Assembly (NCBI GenBank): GCA_021234155.1
Contig: JAJEKV010000271.1
Location: 250,001-314,000, forward strand
Reading direction: 5' to 3'
Length of the DNA: 64,000 nt
Origin: Isoetes taiwanensis
Taxonomy: Eukaryota; Streptophyta; Lycopodiopsida; Isoetales; Isoetaceae
Positions within the stretch are counted from its first letter, which is position 1. The number at the start of each line of letters is the position of its first letter. Made by a program: the position numbers and the translations under genes. Of this stretch, positions 12,401 through 24,030 are shown piece after piece. The notes below the pieces were generated by a model. That model was not told where the DNA came from. It was given only the letters and a program-made list of their open reading frames with translations, and searched no databases.

Positions 12401-13124
12401 TATTTTCTTTTGCTTCAATCCTGTGACCATTTGTGCGGTCATCATCTCTACCCCAGTTATCCCTTTCCCTCCCATCTTCCCTATCCTTGCTTTTGCCTCT
12501 TCTATTGTCTCTATCCCTGTCCCTGTGACCTCTACCAGTGTGCCTATCTTCATCTCGATCTCTTCCTCTTCCTCTATCCCCATCTTTGTCTCTGTAGCCA
12601 TGCCTACCGCTACGATCATCGTCATCTTCATGCCTTCGATTATAACTAGTAGATTCATACTCTCCATTTCTATCATGCCTTCTACCTTCCTCTCTTCTGT
12701 CTCTTGTATCACGTCTTTTTCTATCATCTCGGTGGTCCTTATCATGCTTTCCCTTTCCAATATCTATTTTTCCATCAATATCAAGCTCCTCTTCCATTTC
12801 TCGAATCCGCTCTTTGTTATCAGGAACCGCAAGCCCAGGAAAGGTTGCCTTCTTCTCATCTCCTTTTGAAGATTTTCCCTTTTCTTTCTTGCTCTTGGGA
12901 AGAATGGCATGGATAATAGTGAACAGGGTCTTAACGAAATAATCTGGCATTTCGGCTCCATTTTCCTTCAAGGATGTGCCAAACGCTTCGTCTGAATCGC
13001 TTTTGCGAGCAAGATCGATTATGAATTCTGCTAACGTCTTGTCGCTGCAGCCTATGTGATTTTCAAGCTCGACACATACCTTAGAAACGAGAGACAGGTA
13101 CTCCAAATCACTTAATGACTCCAT
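9401..13124 (-). CDS. DHX8: Pre-mRNA-splicing DEAH-box ATP-dependent RNA helicase PRP22/DHX8
   Basis: Two exons (13124-9880 and 9794-9401, minus strand) join in frame as ATG-GAT-AG|G-TAC. The donor is GGATAG|GTAGGC and the acceptor TTGCTGCAG|G. The product is 1212 residues. Order: conserved N-terminal helix beginning [15 protein letters not shown]; an RD/RE-rich charged region at ~125-250; an S1 RNA-binding domain at ~253-325; then the DEAH helicase core. Core motifs are GETGSGKT (582-589), DEAH (679-682), SAT (710-712) and QRAGRAGR (880-887). Winged-helix, ratchet and OB-fold domains follow, ending in the family signature [29 protein letters not shown]. In yeast and animals this enzyme releases spliced mRNA from the post-catalytic spliceosome. 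S1 plus DEAH separates it from PRP2, PRP16 and PRP43. A TTTTGCAG 12-20 bases before the leader suggests a 5' UTR intron. The gene is intact. Confidence 0.97.
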
Positions 13125-13416
13125 AGCGGAACCACTATGTCCTGCTGCAAAAGAGTTAACTCAAGAAAGCCCTAAAATTGGTATGGAAGGATACACGGCC
13201 CCGATATCACTAATATTTTGTCAAAAAAGGCAAACAAACCTTTTATCGTTCAAAAGGGATGGACGCGAGGTGATCAAATTTGAATGACTTATATCACGTA
13301 TTGTAAAATATATCGTAAATAACCTGATTTCTATTCGCAATGTGAAGTCTTCTTGAAACCTTGAATTGCAACATTTCTCAAAAAAATCTAACCAAGTGGA
13401 TTAAAAGTTTGAAGAA

Positions 13417-13604
13417 TGAAACAAGAACCGAAGCACCAAGAACGTAGAGCAATTGCAAGAATCTGATGGGTTCAACCCATCGACACCTTCTCATATATAC
13501 ATCCAAAAAAGTTTACAATAAGCCATTAATGGCATAACAGATTTCAACGTCTGTTTCTTAATAAGCAGAATCTTTTATAATTAGGTTTAATCTATATTCT
13601 AACA
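13417..13604 (-). repeat. copia 3' LTR
   Basis: 188 bp, bounded TG...CA on the plus strand (TGAAACAAGAACC...TATTCTAACA). It contains a short palindrome GATGGGTTCAACCCATC. The polypurine tract CACCCCCCATT (plus strand) lies immediately to its right. It is about 95% identical to the other LTR; one visible difference is the terminal TG here versus TA in the other copy. Confidence 0.95.
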
Positions 13605-15134
13605 CACCCCCCATTCTGCTTATAACGAGGATGCCAAACCAAGAGTATCCCTGTGCATCTGAAACCTCTCTGCACACAGAGGCTTAGTGAGCAAGTCTGC
13701 AGGCATTTCGTATGTTGAGATATATTCCATCTTGATAGATCCATCCACAACCTTTTCCCTGGTAAAGTGGTGATGAATGGATATATGCTTAGATCTCTGT
13801 GATGGATTGGGTTCTCTGTAAGGGCAATCTTTGCTCTTGTTATCATTGTATACAATGGTTGGCCATGCTTGATCATACCCGATTTCAAACTAGAAAGCGC
13901 CTTAGCCAAATTGTTTCCCTTACCACGCCAGATGTAGCTACATATTACTTCACGGGGAAGAAAGAGCCCTTTGTGGTTTGCTTAGAACTTGTCAAATTCA
14001 CTGGCGCCCCATGAAGCATGATAGAAAAACACGTGGTGGATCTTCTTGTATCTTGGTCTCAATGTCGGCATCAACAAAGGAAACGAGTTTCACTGCCGGA
14101 TAATTAGAGTCTGGACCATATTTGAGGCCTAATGCATATGTGCCTTGAAGGTATCGAATAATTCTCTTTACTGCCTTCCAATGCTCAAAACCTGGATTTT
14201 GCATGAACCTGCTGACAACACCAACTGCTTGCGCAATGTCAGGCCTGGTGCTTACCATGATGTGCATTAAGCATCCAACTGCATTCCTATAAGGGATTTT
14301 CTCCATCTCGAGCTGTTCCTTCCTATTTTGAGGTTCCATGTCTTTGCTTAACCTCAAGGTTAGAGCTACTGGAGTTTCTTTTGTCATGCATTCCCTCATT
14401 CCAAACCTTCTGCATAATTTCTTAACTGCCTGCTCTTAGTGAATTACCAATGTCCTTGCTGCCCTATCTCTTAGAACTTGCAGTCCCAAACAAGTTTTTA
14501 TCTCCCCTAAATCTGTCATCCTGAATTCAACCCTTAAAGCTTGCTTAGTGGAATCAATTCCCTCCATGCCCTTGCTTATAATTATGAGGTCGTCTACATA
14601 CACTATAACCATGAGGATATTTTGCCCATTCCACTTGACGTAGACATTCCACTCTGTTATGCATCTTGAGAAACCAAGATTTTTGAGAAACTGATCTATT
14701 CTATTGTACCACGTTCTTGGACTTTGCTTCAGACCGTATAATGCTCTATTCAATTTACATACCTTGCCATTTTCTTGATTGAATCCTTCGGGCTGCTTCA
14801 TGTAGATTTCTTCATCCAGGAATCCATTCAAAAACGCTGTCTTTACATCCATTTGATGTATTTCCAGATTTTCTTGTGCTGCTAATGCTAATACTGTTCT
14901 GATTGAGGTCATCTTTGCTACTGGGGAGAACGTCTCATCGAAATCTATCCCTTGTTGTTGCGAAAAACCTTGAGCCACTAGCCCGCACGATATCTTTGGG
15001 TGACCCATCGCGCCATGTTTGATTACGAACACCCACTTGCATCCTACGGTTTTCTTCCCTTGGGCAATTCCACTAGATCCCATGTATGTGTCATCTGCAT
15101 TGCAGTCATCTCTTCTTGCATGGCTATTCTCCAA
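13592..15134 (-). pseudogene. copia pol, reverse transcriptase and RNase H part (frameshifted)
   Basis: 15134-14436 encodes the copia RT with GCKWVF, DFDETFSPVAKM, MDVKTAFLNG, CKLNRALYGLKQSPR and catalytic YVDD. A stop follows. 14399-13998 continues with PYRNAVGCLMHIM and STRPDIAQAVGVV, the connection to RNase H. The frame at 13909-13592 and its neighbours contain RSKHISIHHHF, matching the copia RNase H 'KHIDIRYHFIRE' block. At least three frame breaks separate these pieces, and the link to the integrase ORF (15448-15134) is garbled. The catalytic motifs survive but no continuous polyprotein can be read. Confidence 0.9.
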
Positions 15135-15447
15135 TGCTCGATTTACGTCCCTTCCAATGCTTCCTTGATGACAACGGTTCTAACATTTCGCTGAAAAACA
15201 TTCATAAACACATTTTTCCTCCATGTCATTATCCCACCATGGGCCATGGATTTGCTCAAACTACAGCTCATGGTCTGCGGCTTGTGCTAATCTTTGCGGA
15301 CCCTCTAGATTTTTTTCCATTCAAGCCACCTTGTTGTTGGATGGTGTCCTCTGTTACTCGCCGGATCGCCTCCTACCTTCCTCTTCTATGACCGTGTTCC
15401 TAGGATATTCTCTGAGGCTGATCGTGTGTCTCATCCCCGCCTAGAAT

Positions 15448-16986
15448 TCATCTCGACTCTTGCCCATTGTTTGACTCTTCAAATTCTGACCCACAACCAT
15501 CTTGTTGCTGCTTGTTGAGATCTGAAATCCCTGGATTGTCTTCTTGTATTTCAAGCCACAAGTCTGTCTCTTCATGAAAAAAATCATCTTCCCCATTTTC
15601 TTGTGCAAAAGCCAGCCTATATTCATCAAACACGGCATTGCTACTTCTGATAACTTTTCGGGTGCTCATATCTAGAAGTCTATATCCTTTCCCATCCACG
15701 CAATAGCCTATGAAGATGCATTTTCTTGCCTTGTCATCCAGCTTAGATTTTCTGATTTCCTTTGGAGTGAATGCATATGCAATGCATCCAAAGACTTTCA
15801 AGTGCGCAACATCTGGCTTATGGCCGCTCCATAATTCCTCCGGAGTTTTTCCTTGAACTGCTGCAGTTGGGGCCCTGTTTTGAAGGTAGCATGCAGTTAA
15901 AATCGCCTCTCCCCAAAACTGATCAGACACTTTTTCCCATTTCATCATGCTCAAGGCGCATTCCTTCAAGGTCCTCATTTTTCTCTCTGCTACTCCATTC
16001 TGGGCATGTTCATATGGGTTTGATAGCTGTCTCCTGATTCCTTCTTCTTGAAGACAAGCATTAAACTTGTTAGAGACAAATTCAGTCCCATTATCACTTC
16101 GGATTGCACCAATCCTATACCCTGTTTCATTTTCGACTTGTTTCTTCCATATTTTGAATACATCCAACACTTCATTTTTCTTTCTTGTGAGAAAGACAAA
16201 CGTCTTCCTTGTGTAATCGTCTACAATCACTAAGAAGTATTCTGCTTTGCCTAGTGATTTCACAGGCATGTGTCCACTTAAATCAGTGTGGATCAATTGC
16301 AAAGGTCTGGTAACTCGTGTGCCCTGCCTCTTTATTTTCTTTTGTTGCAGTTTGCCACTTATACACCCCTCACACAAGCCCAAGTTTCCTTTGGATGAGA
16401 CCTCCATTCCCGTCACCATGCTCTCTTTCTGCAGCTGATGTAACCTGCCTTGGTTGATATGCCCAAACCGCCTATGCCACAATTGAATGTCTTTATCTGG
16501 ACCAGCTGCTACCAAGGCATGTATCTCTTCGTTTTCTCCTACAATCAGCTTGTATAGATGCCCATATCTGCTGGCCTTAGCAATGACTCTATGTCTTGTA
16601 TTCAAGAGTAACAGTTCATCCTTCTTGATGCATGAGAGGACCCCTACATCAGCTAATCTAGCTAATGACATCAAATTTCGTGACAGGCCTGGAACATACA
16701 AGATTTGCCTTAATTTTCTGGTGGAATCTGCAAAATGACAGGTCAAGGTGCCCGTTCCTGCAATCTTAAGGCCAGATGCAATTCCACTGACATTTCTTCC
16801 ATCATCTTCCGTTTTGAAGTCTGTCAGCCACTCCCTGTGGTTTGTCATTACGTGAGTTGCTGCTGAGTCTAGCACCCAAGTCCTCCCTTGATGATTCACT
16901 GCCGCCATAGCCATTGCTTCGCTGACCGCATACGCCACCAAGCCTTGATGTTCACCAGATCTCATGATCGCGGATGATCCCGCCAT
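15448..16986 (-). CDS. copia protease-integrase open segment
   Basis: This is a 512-residue uninterrupted frame within pol. Near the N-terminus is the aspartic protease active site VLDSAATHVMTN. The GAG-pre-integrase zinc region follows (LWHRRFGHINQGRL, CEGCISGK), then the integrase core. Its acidic triad is visible in IHTDLSG, AIRSDNGTEF and NGVAERKMRTL (D, D, E), followed by the copia GKTPEELW and KVFGCIAYAF blocks. The frame ends before the RT because of damage. The first ATG lies inside the gag-pol junction, so this is a polyprotein part and not an independent gene. Function (maturation and insertion) is known for the family; activity here is unlikely. Confidence 0.92.
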   Translation of the reverse strand: MAGSSAIMRSGEHQGLVAYAVSEAMAMAAVNHQGRTWVLDSAATHVMTNHREWLTDFKTEDDGRNVSGIASGLKIAGTGTLTCHFADSTRKLRQILYVPGLSRNLMSLARLADVGVLSCIKKDELLLLNTRHRVIAKASRYGHLYKLIVGENEEIHALVAAGPDKDIQLWHRRFGHINQGRLHQLQKESMVTGMEVSSKGNLGLCEGCISGKLQQKKIKRQGTRVTRPLQLIHTDLSGHMPVKSLGKAEYFLVIVDDYTRKTFVFLTRKKNEVLDVFKIWKKQVENETGYRIGAIRSDNGTEFVSNKFNACLQEEGIRRQLSNPYEHAQNGVAERKMRTLKECALSMMKWEKVSDQFWGEAILTACYLQNRAPTAAVQGKTPEELWSGHKPDVAHLKVFGCIAYAFTPKEIRKSKLDDKARKCIFIGYCVDGKGYRLLDMSTRKVIRSSNAVFDEYRLAFAQENGEDDFFHEETDLWLEIQEDNPGISDLNKQQQDGCGSEFEESNNGQESR

Positions 16987-17163
16987 CTTCTTTTTCGTGA
17001 AATCATGGTCAAGAGTTTACGCACGGTTACCTGCCGAATCGCATGCTTTCTCACGCCATTCGTCTACAAAAGCCATGTTGGCCTCTCGATTCACTTTTAC
17101 GTGTCACTTTCGGAGGATTTTCCTTTGTTTTCTTCTACGCTATGTGGGCGCGAAGATCTGGCG

Positions 17164-18063
17164 CTAGACCTCGTATTGCTCCACTTTTTTTCCTTGAGGA
17201 TGATTTTTCCCCTCATTCTTCTCCTTTTCTATCATCTCTTCCTTTGTGAGTCTTCTTGAAATCCTCCTTCTTTGGCGGCAATTTCTTGAAATGTGCCCTT
17301 TCTTTCCACATGTCCAGCATTCAAAATCGTTTTTTTGATGACTTTGTATGTGCAACAAAAGCACACTCTCCCTCCTCATGCTTCTGCAAGTGGGATGCCT
17401 GCAATACAGCCCCAATGACAGTTTCATCCATCCTTGCAACCCATGGCTTGCTTGATTGAGTCATAGGAGGCGGGAGGCTGGCCAAGATTGCCATTGCCAA
17501 ATCCTCATCACTTATGGTATGGTTCAAGGTCGCCGGTTGATCGACGGGCTTTCCATATGACTAATGTGATCATTTGGGTCCTCCCCTTCCTTCATCTTGG
17601 CAATGAAGAAACTTTGCCAAAGAAACAACTTCTCGAGAGGTGTGTGTTTTGAAAGTCTTCTTCAAACACTCCCATCCTTTCTTTGCGATTGCTTTTAAGC
17701 CTTACCAATGGGATCGCCCATCTTTTAAGCCAAACATCATTGAGGTTTTGGCTCTGTTATCCTTCTTCCTCCAAGCATTAAGGAGGGCAATCTCATCGGC
17801 CAGATGGAGCAACTTCTCCATCCCCTTCATTTTCTTGTACTATTGGTTTGGGATCATCTCGCTTACTACATCCCGGACCTCCCTTTCTTCAAGACGGCTT
17901 GCATCTTCCGAACCAAAGCTGTGGCATTGGTTGATCCAATTTTCCAGATTTTTCAGGTCCATTTGCGGCTTTGCCATCTTCTCCAGTCAGATGACTCTTT
18001 TATCTCTCAGATCTTTCTGCCTTACGGCTCACTCTTCTCTCTCTCTGATCCTTCTGCCTTACG
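17164..18063 (-). pseudogene. copia gag (frameshifted)
   Basis: Decayed gag. The frame at 17439-17164 holds the zinc knuckle CWTCGKKGHISRNC (C-X2-C-X4-H-X4-C). The frame at 17527-17321 holds the UBN2/gag-like ISDEDLAMAILASLPPP segment. Upstream to ~18063 only fragments remain readable. The two frames overlap, which shows a frameshift between the capsid-like and nucleocapsid parts. Confidence 0.85.
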
Positions 18064-18075
18064 GCTCTGATACCA
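18064..18075 (-). promoter_or_regulatory. Primer-binding site, tRNA-iMet type
   Basis: The minus strand reads TGGTATCAGAGC directly after the 5' LTR. This is the classical 12-nt complement of plant initiator-methionine tRNA used to prime minus-strand DNA synthesis in copia elements. Confidence 0.95.
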
Positions 18076-18264
18076 TAAAACAAGAACCGAAGCACCAAGA
18101 ACGTAGAGCAATTGCAAGAATCGGATGGGTTCAACCCATCGACACCTTCTCATATATACATGCAAAAAAATTTACAATAAGCCATTAATGGCATAACAGA
18201 TTTGAACGTCTGTTTTCTTAATAAGCAGAATCTTTTATAATTAGGTTTAATCTATATTCTAACA
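18076..18264 (-). repeat. copia 5' LTR
   Basis: 189 bp, paired with the LTR at 13417-13604. It starts TAAAACAAGAACC on the plus strand (TG expected, so one terminal base is mutated) and ends TATTCTAACA. The LTRs are unusually short for plant copia elements. Confidence 0.95.
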
Positions 18265-19243
18265 AAGAATGCAGAATCACTTGTTCTTAATACAAACTAT
18301 ATTGAACGTCACCCTGGACCATTGAAGTGAATAAGAACATTTACAAATAATTACAGACACAATTGCAAAATCACAAATTCGCCACCTTCAAAAAATAGAT
18401 GAAATTTAAGCTTGTTAACTAGTCTACGCATCTGGTAACGCTATTATCTATCTATGTATTGTATATAGGATTATACAGCTAGATTTCTAGTTCTTGACCA
18501 CATTAACTTTGATAACTTGCAATTCTTAGTTTTCCTAACTTTCCAGAATGGGATAAGCATAATCTTCTTCGTTCCAACAAGCACCTTTTTGCAAGTTGAT
18601 TCTTGATTTTGCCGCTTTATGCTATAAAATGTGTTGCTGCCAGCGCAAAGATTTCATCTTATTCCTTTCTAGCACTCCTAATCAACCATAAAACCAAATT
18701 ATTTAAGCGCAGGTGAGCAATAATGTACAACAGCAGGTTACTGTTCCATATCTGAATTTGCAGACCAGTTTGCTCTTTAAGTCGGTGAAAGAGTGCCCAA
18801 ATGTGTGCTGTCCAGCTGTTGATTATTTAATGAGTAATACAGCAAATAATTTTCCTGTTTTTAATTACGATTTTAAAGAATGATCCAAAAGTTTTGTCAA
18901 CCTTAATTATTTCATATTTCTTTCACTTAACAGGCATCATCCTTAAAATGGATGTAGTTGACGTTTCAACTTTAGGCAAGGGATTATAAATACTTATATT
19001 ACAAGAAAGAGTTAGAAACATTGAGAAATTCTCAAAATTAACACAGCTGAAATAGCTTCTTTTCATCACATAATAGAAGTGCAAGGTTACTGTTTATTCC
19101 TGTACAAAAAGAAGTGCAAGAAGCTTCAGAAAACAGCTGCAGCTGATATGTTCGTCTTTGTCACAGACAGCAAATTTGAGTTTTAAGGCAACCTGTACAA
19201 GGCCCTGTTTGAACAGATCTAGTAGGCGATCGAAGTCAGAAAA
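18265..19243. other. Intergenic DNA / 3' flank of coiled-coil gene
   Basis: AT-rich. The right part presumably contains the 3' UTR of the gene at 19.2-23.4 kb. No other feature is recognised. Confidence 0.4.
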
Positions 19244-22200
19244 TCAAGAAACGAGTAAGTTGTCTGATAGACCAAAGCCAACTTTTGCTAGCATAGCGTC
19301 TTTTCTACTTATCTCTTCCTGTAAACTTTCTAATTGACCTTGGAGGCTTCGAATCAACTGCAATATACAGAGAATGGATTGTGAGTTTGAAGAAGAGACT
19401 GCAAAGGTGACTATCCGAAGATGCATGTATCAGATAACTTGCCTGGCGTGTACCACTCGCCTGATTAAGAACCTCAATGTTCCGGTCTAACTCATCCTTC
19501 ATTAACTTAATTGCTTCATCTCTTGCTTGGATGCCTTTCCTAAGAATTTCAAGTTCCATATTCACTTCATGCATTGACTTCTCCAGCTGACGTACCATCT
19601 ATCACAGTTGAACTCATTGTTAATGAAGAGTGCCTGCTAAACAATGTGTAATTATTCTTGCTTTTTACCGATTCCGCTCTGACAGCGCGACTATTTTCTA
19701 GTATTTCCTGACTTAATTCCTTCAAAATCTGCTCCTTGCTCTCAAGTTCTTGACTTAGCTGCAATTCTTTTTCCTTGTAGATATTTAGTTCCTGTAAAGG
19801 CGACAGGCATAAAACATAGAGTTCGTAGACAAAATTTCGAAACCGAAAATGAGGAGTTTATTTATACCTGCTTTATCTTGGCAGCAAGCTTAAGAGCCTC
19901 TGTAGTCTGAAGTGCTTCTTCCTTTATTTCATTAAGCAAATTATCTCGCATCTCTATCTCCCCTTCCAAGGAATCAACATGCGCAGATAGATGCTCAATT
20001 CTCTGTTCTGCAATCTTTAAGGCCTGCAAATGCACATAGATTCAAGAAGTCGAAGTGGAAGACAGTGGAAGCAATAATTGCAGAAGTGGCCCTTGCTGCT
20101 TACATCATGGGATTTTGCTGCCTCAACCAACAGGCTAGATATTCTTCTGTTCTCATCTCGAAGTGATGTGATAAGCTCTTCCTTGCTTTCGAGGATAGAC
20201 TGCAAAGGTATCACATTATGAGAAGGTTTATGTAGATCTCTTCTTTAAAGGCTCCAGTTATGAGAATTCAGACAAAGACACAATAGCACTACAAGTATTC
20301 AACATTTGGCAGCACATGAAGAATAGACCTTTGCTGGTTAATGTGTCAACAACTACCCAAGGAAACACTTCCAAGTGGAAAAACCCAAATGTTTGCACTG
20401 TTTTGCACAAGTATGGACATTGTCATTGTGCGGATTTTAATTTTCTGTTGAGATCAATTAAAAAAAGACTGAAACTCAAATTGCAGTTATGTCTCCCTTT
20501 GCCTTTTGATCAGTTTGGGCCTTGCATTCAGAGGACTGACAAAACAGATGATTCATTCCCATCCAGGAATCAAAGCAAAACGATGATATTGTTTGCTGAG
20601 TGTATTAAAAATTTGAATTTTAACGTTGAACCTGCAAAAGTACATGGAATCTGATACATGGAATCTGATACCAGATTTTGTGATGGCATTTCCTTTATTA
20701 ATTTGGATAGATTTCTTGTCTAAATTGTTTTGGCATCACTTCCTAATAGTGACAGACATACTGAGCATAGACATACTGAGCATTCCTTATTTGCCCTAAT
20801 TCTTATCGACCCTTACTTCTAACAAGCTATTCTGTGAAAATAAATGCAATAAAATGTCAAGCCATATCTTCAAATTAAGACATGAATAAACGGCTCTAAA
20901 AAACAAAATGCCAACCAAATAACATTAAATTATGTCCATGCAGATCAACTGAGGCATGCAGTAACAATCTACCCTACATACCTTCAATGATGCTACTTCT
21001 GATGTCATATCCTGCAATTTTTTCTTGGCAAGTTCTGCAGCCTCTGTTTGTAATGATAGGGAGCTTAAAGCTCTTGAAGATGAGTCTTCCTCTGCTTTTA
21101 ATGCCTTCTCCAAATTTTCAACTTGTGATGTCAACTCTGATATTTGATTTTCTGCAAGATGAAGAGACTGCTAAATCCAGTTAAGAGCAACTGGTAAAAT
21201 AAAATGCAATTTGCAAGGATACCATGTCACACCTGCGACCTGACATCCAATAGCTCCTTTGTGCTTCTGAGGTCATCCTTTAGAACTCCAATTTGTGCAT
21301 CCTTCTCCTTGTTTGCTACTTTGTTTTTCAGTGACTCATTCTCCAGGCTTTCTATAAGTGTGATTGCATGAGTCAGCTCCTAGAACATCATACCACCTTG
21401 TTAATTATTGTGAATGAGAGTGGAAAAGACTCAATATTTGGAAAGCATGGTCTATTGTTGATAGATTGCTAGATTTTTTTTCCAGCAACTGAGTTTTCGT
21501 GACAAGAAAATGTTACATATGAAGTACTTTTAGTAGCAGAGAAATAATAATCAAATTTTATAAATATACTTCAAGATTCATTTGAAGAGCTTGGCGAGAA
21601 TAGGCTGTTTCATTTTCCAACATTTCACAGGTTGCATTCCATCCATCTAATATTGTATCCAATATCTTCATCTTGCTGGAAAAGTCTACCAACTTCTCTT
21701 CTGCATGCAGCATTGCCTATTAAAATGAACCGATCTAATTAGAGAATGTAAGTGAAAATGCAGTTCAGTTAGAAAGGATTATTGACAAAAACAAATTACC
21801 ATGTAGACAATTCAGGAATTTCACATATTTTATGCTAACAATATAGACAGGAGAAGGCACATTAAGCTTCTGGCCCACCAGTGGACCAGCTTCACTGACC
21901 AGCATTTCATGAGTCTAGCCGCTTTTATTCGTTTTACATTATCATATTGAGTTACGAAAAGCTGCAAGGACAGATATATAATACTGGCTCAAAGCCTCCA
22001 CAAATAAGCAGGATATCATAAACTAATATACAGCTTACAGAACCAAAACCGTAAAATTTTGTAAATAAAGCAGCACCTTTTGATAACTTGAAGACAAAGC
22101 ATCATGTTGAGCAAGCACTAAGTTTAGTGAGTGAAGTTCCTTGTCCTCTCCTGTTTCCAGAGCATCACTGCCTTGTAAATTGGTGTTTGGATTTTCAGAT

Positions 22201-23360
22201 TTCTGCAACATTTGCATACCAACAGTTTAGTTACTTGAGTCACAAGTTCAGCACTAAATCAAAATGGTGAACTCAAAACCAGGACGCCAAAAAATTAAAT
22301 GCTTGAGCTCTTCAAGCAATAAAACTACCAATGTAAGAGTTAGAGGCTAAAAGAGAATAGCTGAAAAGATCAAGTCAGGATAAGGTCCATATACTCTTAT
22401 ACTCTACTGCAAGGAAAGCAAAAGAATTATTGCATGCATCTCAGCTAGTGTACTAACTTATATCATTTTAATTGGCCATCACTCCAAGAATGCAAGACCA
22501 CAGCCAATGACATATGCTTGTACACTGCTTTTACTGCTAAGTTTTGTCTATAACTTTTCAAATCTAATAGTTACTAATTGCAGTAAATAATGTTACAGAA
22601 CGTCTCTTACACAAGTAACAATGACAAAAATCATGATTGCAGTAAATAACGTTACAGAACACCTCTTACACAAGTAACAATGACAAAGATAATGTGAATA
22701 AAACTGATGAAATAAAAGACGTTTATAGAATTTGAAATTTTTCTAATTTCAAATAACGAATTTCAGCTAACCTTTGCATGTTCTTGTAATATGTACTGAT
22801 TGTCCTCTATTCTGGAAACTATCTCCAAAGAATGACTGTCATAGCCATAGACATACTTGTCAGAAAATCTCAATGAGATGAATAGATTTTCTCTGGATTA
22901 GCAGTTTTAAATACCTACATATTTTACAAGATAGTCATAAACAACTATAAAATATCATAACCTATGTCAGAGAGGCAGCAAGCCAAGCCTCGAATTAGAG
23001 GGGGACATTCCGTTTCCATAGAAGAGGAATGAATATATTGTCCCAAAATCAGCAGAATAAGACTACTTTAGTAAGTACAACGAAACATCACCTTTCAATA
23101 CTGTCCCCCGGAGCATTGATTTCTGAATGAATAGCGGATCTTTGAAATGCAATTTTGGGCCTTTGCATCCGTTTCTTTTGGTTAAAGCGCTGCCTGGTAT
23201 CAGTAAGATTATGATGTTTTTGAGCGGCTCTGGTGCCCTTTCCTTCAAATGAAACTAGCTCAGTTGCGTGGCCATGGGTAGGTAAAGAGCATAGCTTTCC
23301 TCTGAAATCATTCTGACAGGCGGAAATAGAAGAGCAAACAAAAATGGTTTTGGTTTCCAT
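19244..23360 (-). CDS. Long coiled-coil protein, 11 exons
   Basis: Exons on the minus strand: 23360-23092, 22835-22772, 22202-22077, 21716-21570, 21379-21233, 21170-20982, 20199-20104, 20023-19868, 19791-19669, 19598-19443, 19357-19244. They join in frame to 528 residues. Only intron 1 splits a codon (AG|T); all others fall between codons. The last intron starts with CAG|GCAAGT, a canonical GC-AG donor. After a ~90-residue Ser/Lys-rich N-terminus with transit-peptide-like composition, the protein is almost continuous heptad coiled coil, with recurring patterns such as LESKEELITSLRDENR and ELESKEQILKELSQEI. It ends KDAMLAKVGFGLSDNLLVS. Repeated phase-0 exons of 96-189 nt suggest growth by exon duplication. 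I do not recognise the family securely; a plastid or filament-like (MFP1-type) coiled-coil protein is one possibility. The role is unknown, but a structural or tethering function is likely. Confidence 0.8.
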
Positions 23361-23607
23361 TTCTCAAAACTTAATGCTTATAGAAGCCATGTGTGGGGTT
23401 CTGACGGAACCCAAAAACGTATATAGCTTAAACAACGGACGAAGCAAGTAATGAAAGAACAGAAAACCTTTAGAGGCTCCCGATTGTTGGATTTGGCATG
23501 CTTGATACGCAAATTTATGACCGGAATAGTGGCACATCAGTTCGATTGTAGCCTTGTGGCATAGGCTACAGAGTTGACGTATCTATGCCACGTGAGATTT
23601 AGTACTA

Positions 23608-23806
23608 GGTAATTTCCATCAGGAGGGCCATTACGCCCTGTAAAGTCCTGGCGGCTCCGCCAAATGAGGTGGCGCACGAGCGGCGGGAGGAGCCAGCGCC
23701 CGCCGAGTTTGGCGGAGCGCCAGGACTTTTACAGGCGTCGGCGCCTGGCCGAAGTTTGGCCGGGGCGCCAGACTTTCTGGCGAATGACCGATCGATGGAA
23801 ATTACC
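23608..23806. repeat. Foldback (MITE-like) element
   Basis: The left arm begins GGTAATTTCCATC (23608) and contains TGTAAAGTCCTGGCGG. The right arm contains the reverse complement (CCAGGACTTTTACA) and ends GATGGAAATTACC (23806). The arms pair with a short GC-rich centre rich in TTTGGCGGAGCGCC and GGCCGAAGTTTGGCC sub-palindromes. No coding capacity. Confidence 0.7.
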
Positions 23807-23889
23807 GGACGTAAATAACCGTTTGCTAAAATTACGTCCATTACTAATTTGCCACGTGGTACTTTAAAAAATTGCCTCACCGGGCTGAT

Positions 23890-24030
23890 GGCGTGAAGCG
23901 ATGGCGAGAAGCTATGGCGGGGCGGCTATGGCAAAAGGTGAGAAGTTATGGCGAAGTATGGCGTAAAGGAGAAGCTATGGCGGCAAAGCCGTGGCGGAAG
24001 CTATGGCGAGCAGCTATGGCGAAAATGAAG
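23890..24030. repeat. GAAGCTATGGCG-type minisatellite
   Basis: Irregular tandem units built on (GA)AGC(T/G)ATGGCG recur about ten times with variable spacers (GTGAAGCGATGGCG, GAGAAGCTATGGCGG, AGCAGCTATGGCG). No gene is supported. Confidence 0.7.

Larger units (their letters stand above)
13417..18264 (-). mobile_element. Ty1/copia LTR retrotransposon (decayed, minus strand)
   Basis: The element is 4848 bp with two ~188-bp LTRs, flanked by a perfect 5-bp duplication AAGAA (13412-13416 and 18265-18269). In minus orientation the order is 5' LTR, PBS TGGTATCAGAGC (tRNA-iMet), gag with zinc knuckle, protease, integrase, RT, RNase H, polypurine tract (AATGGGGGGTG) and 3' LTR. Protease, then integrase, then RT is the Ty1/copia order. 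Gag and the 3' half of pol carry frameshifts, so this copy is not autonomous. It sits ~290 bp upstream of the DHX8 start codon and in the same orientation, so its 3' LTR faces that gene. Confidence 0.97.

Noticed and set aside
12267-12869. Plus- and minus-strand ORFs inside the DHX8 region
   Set aside because: They are shadow frames of the Arg/Asp-rich segment of the helicase.
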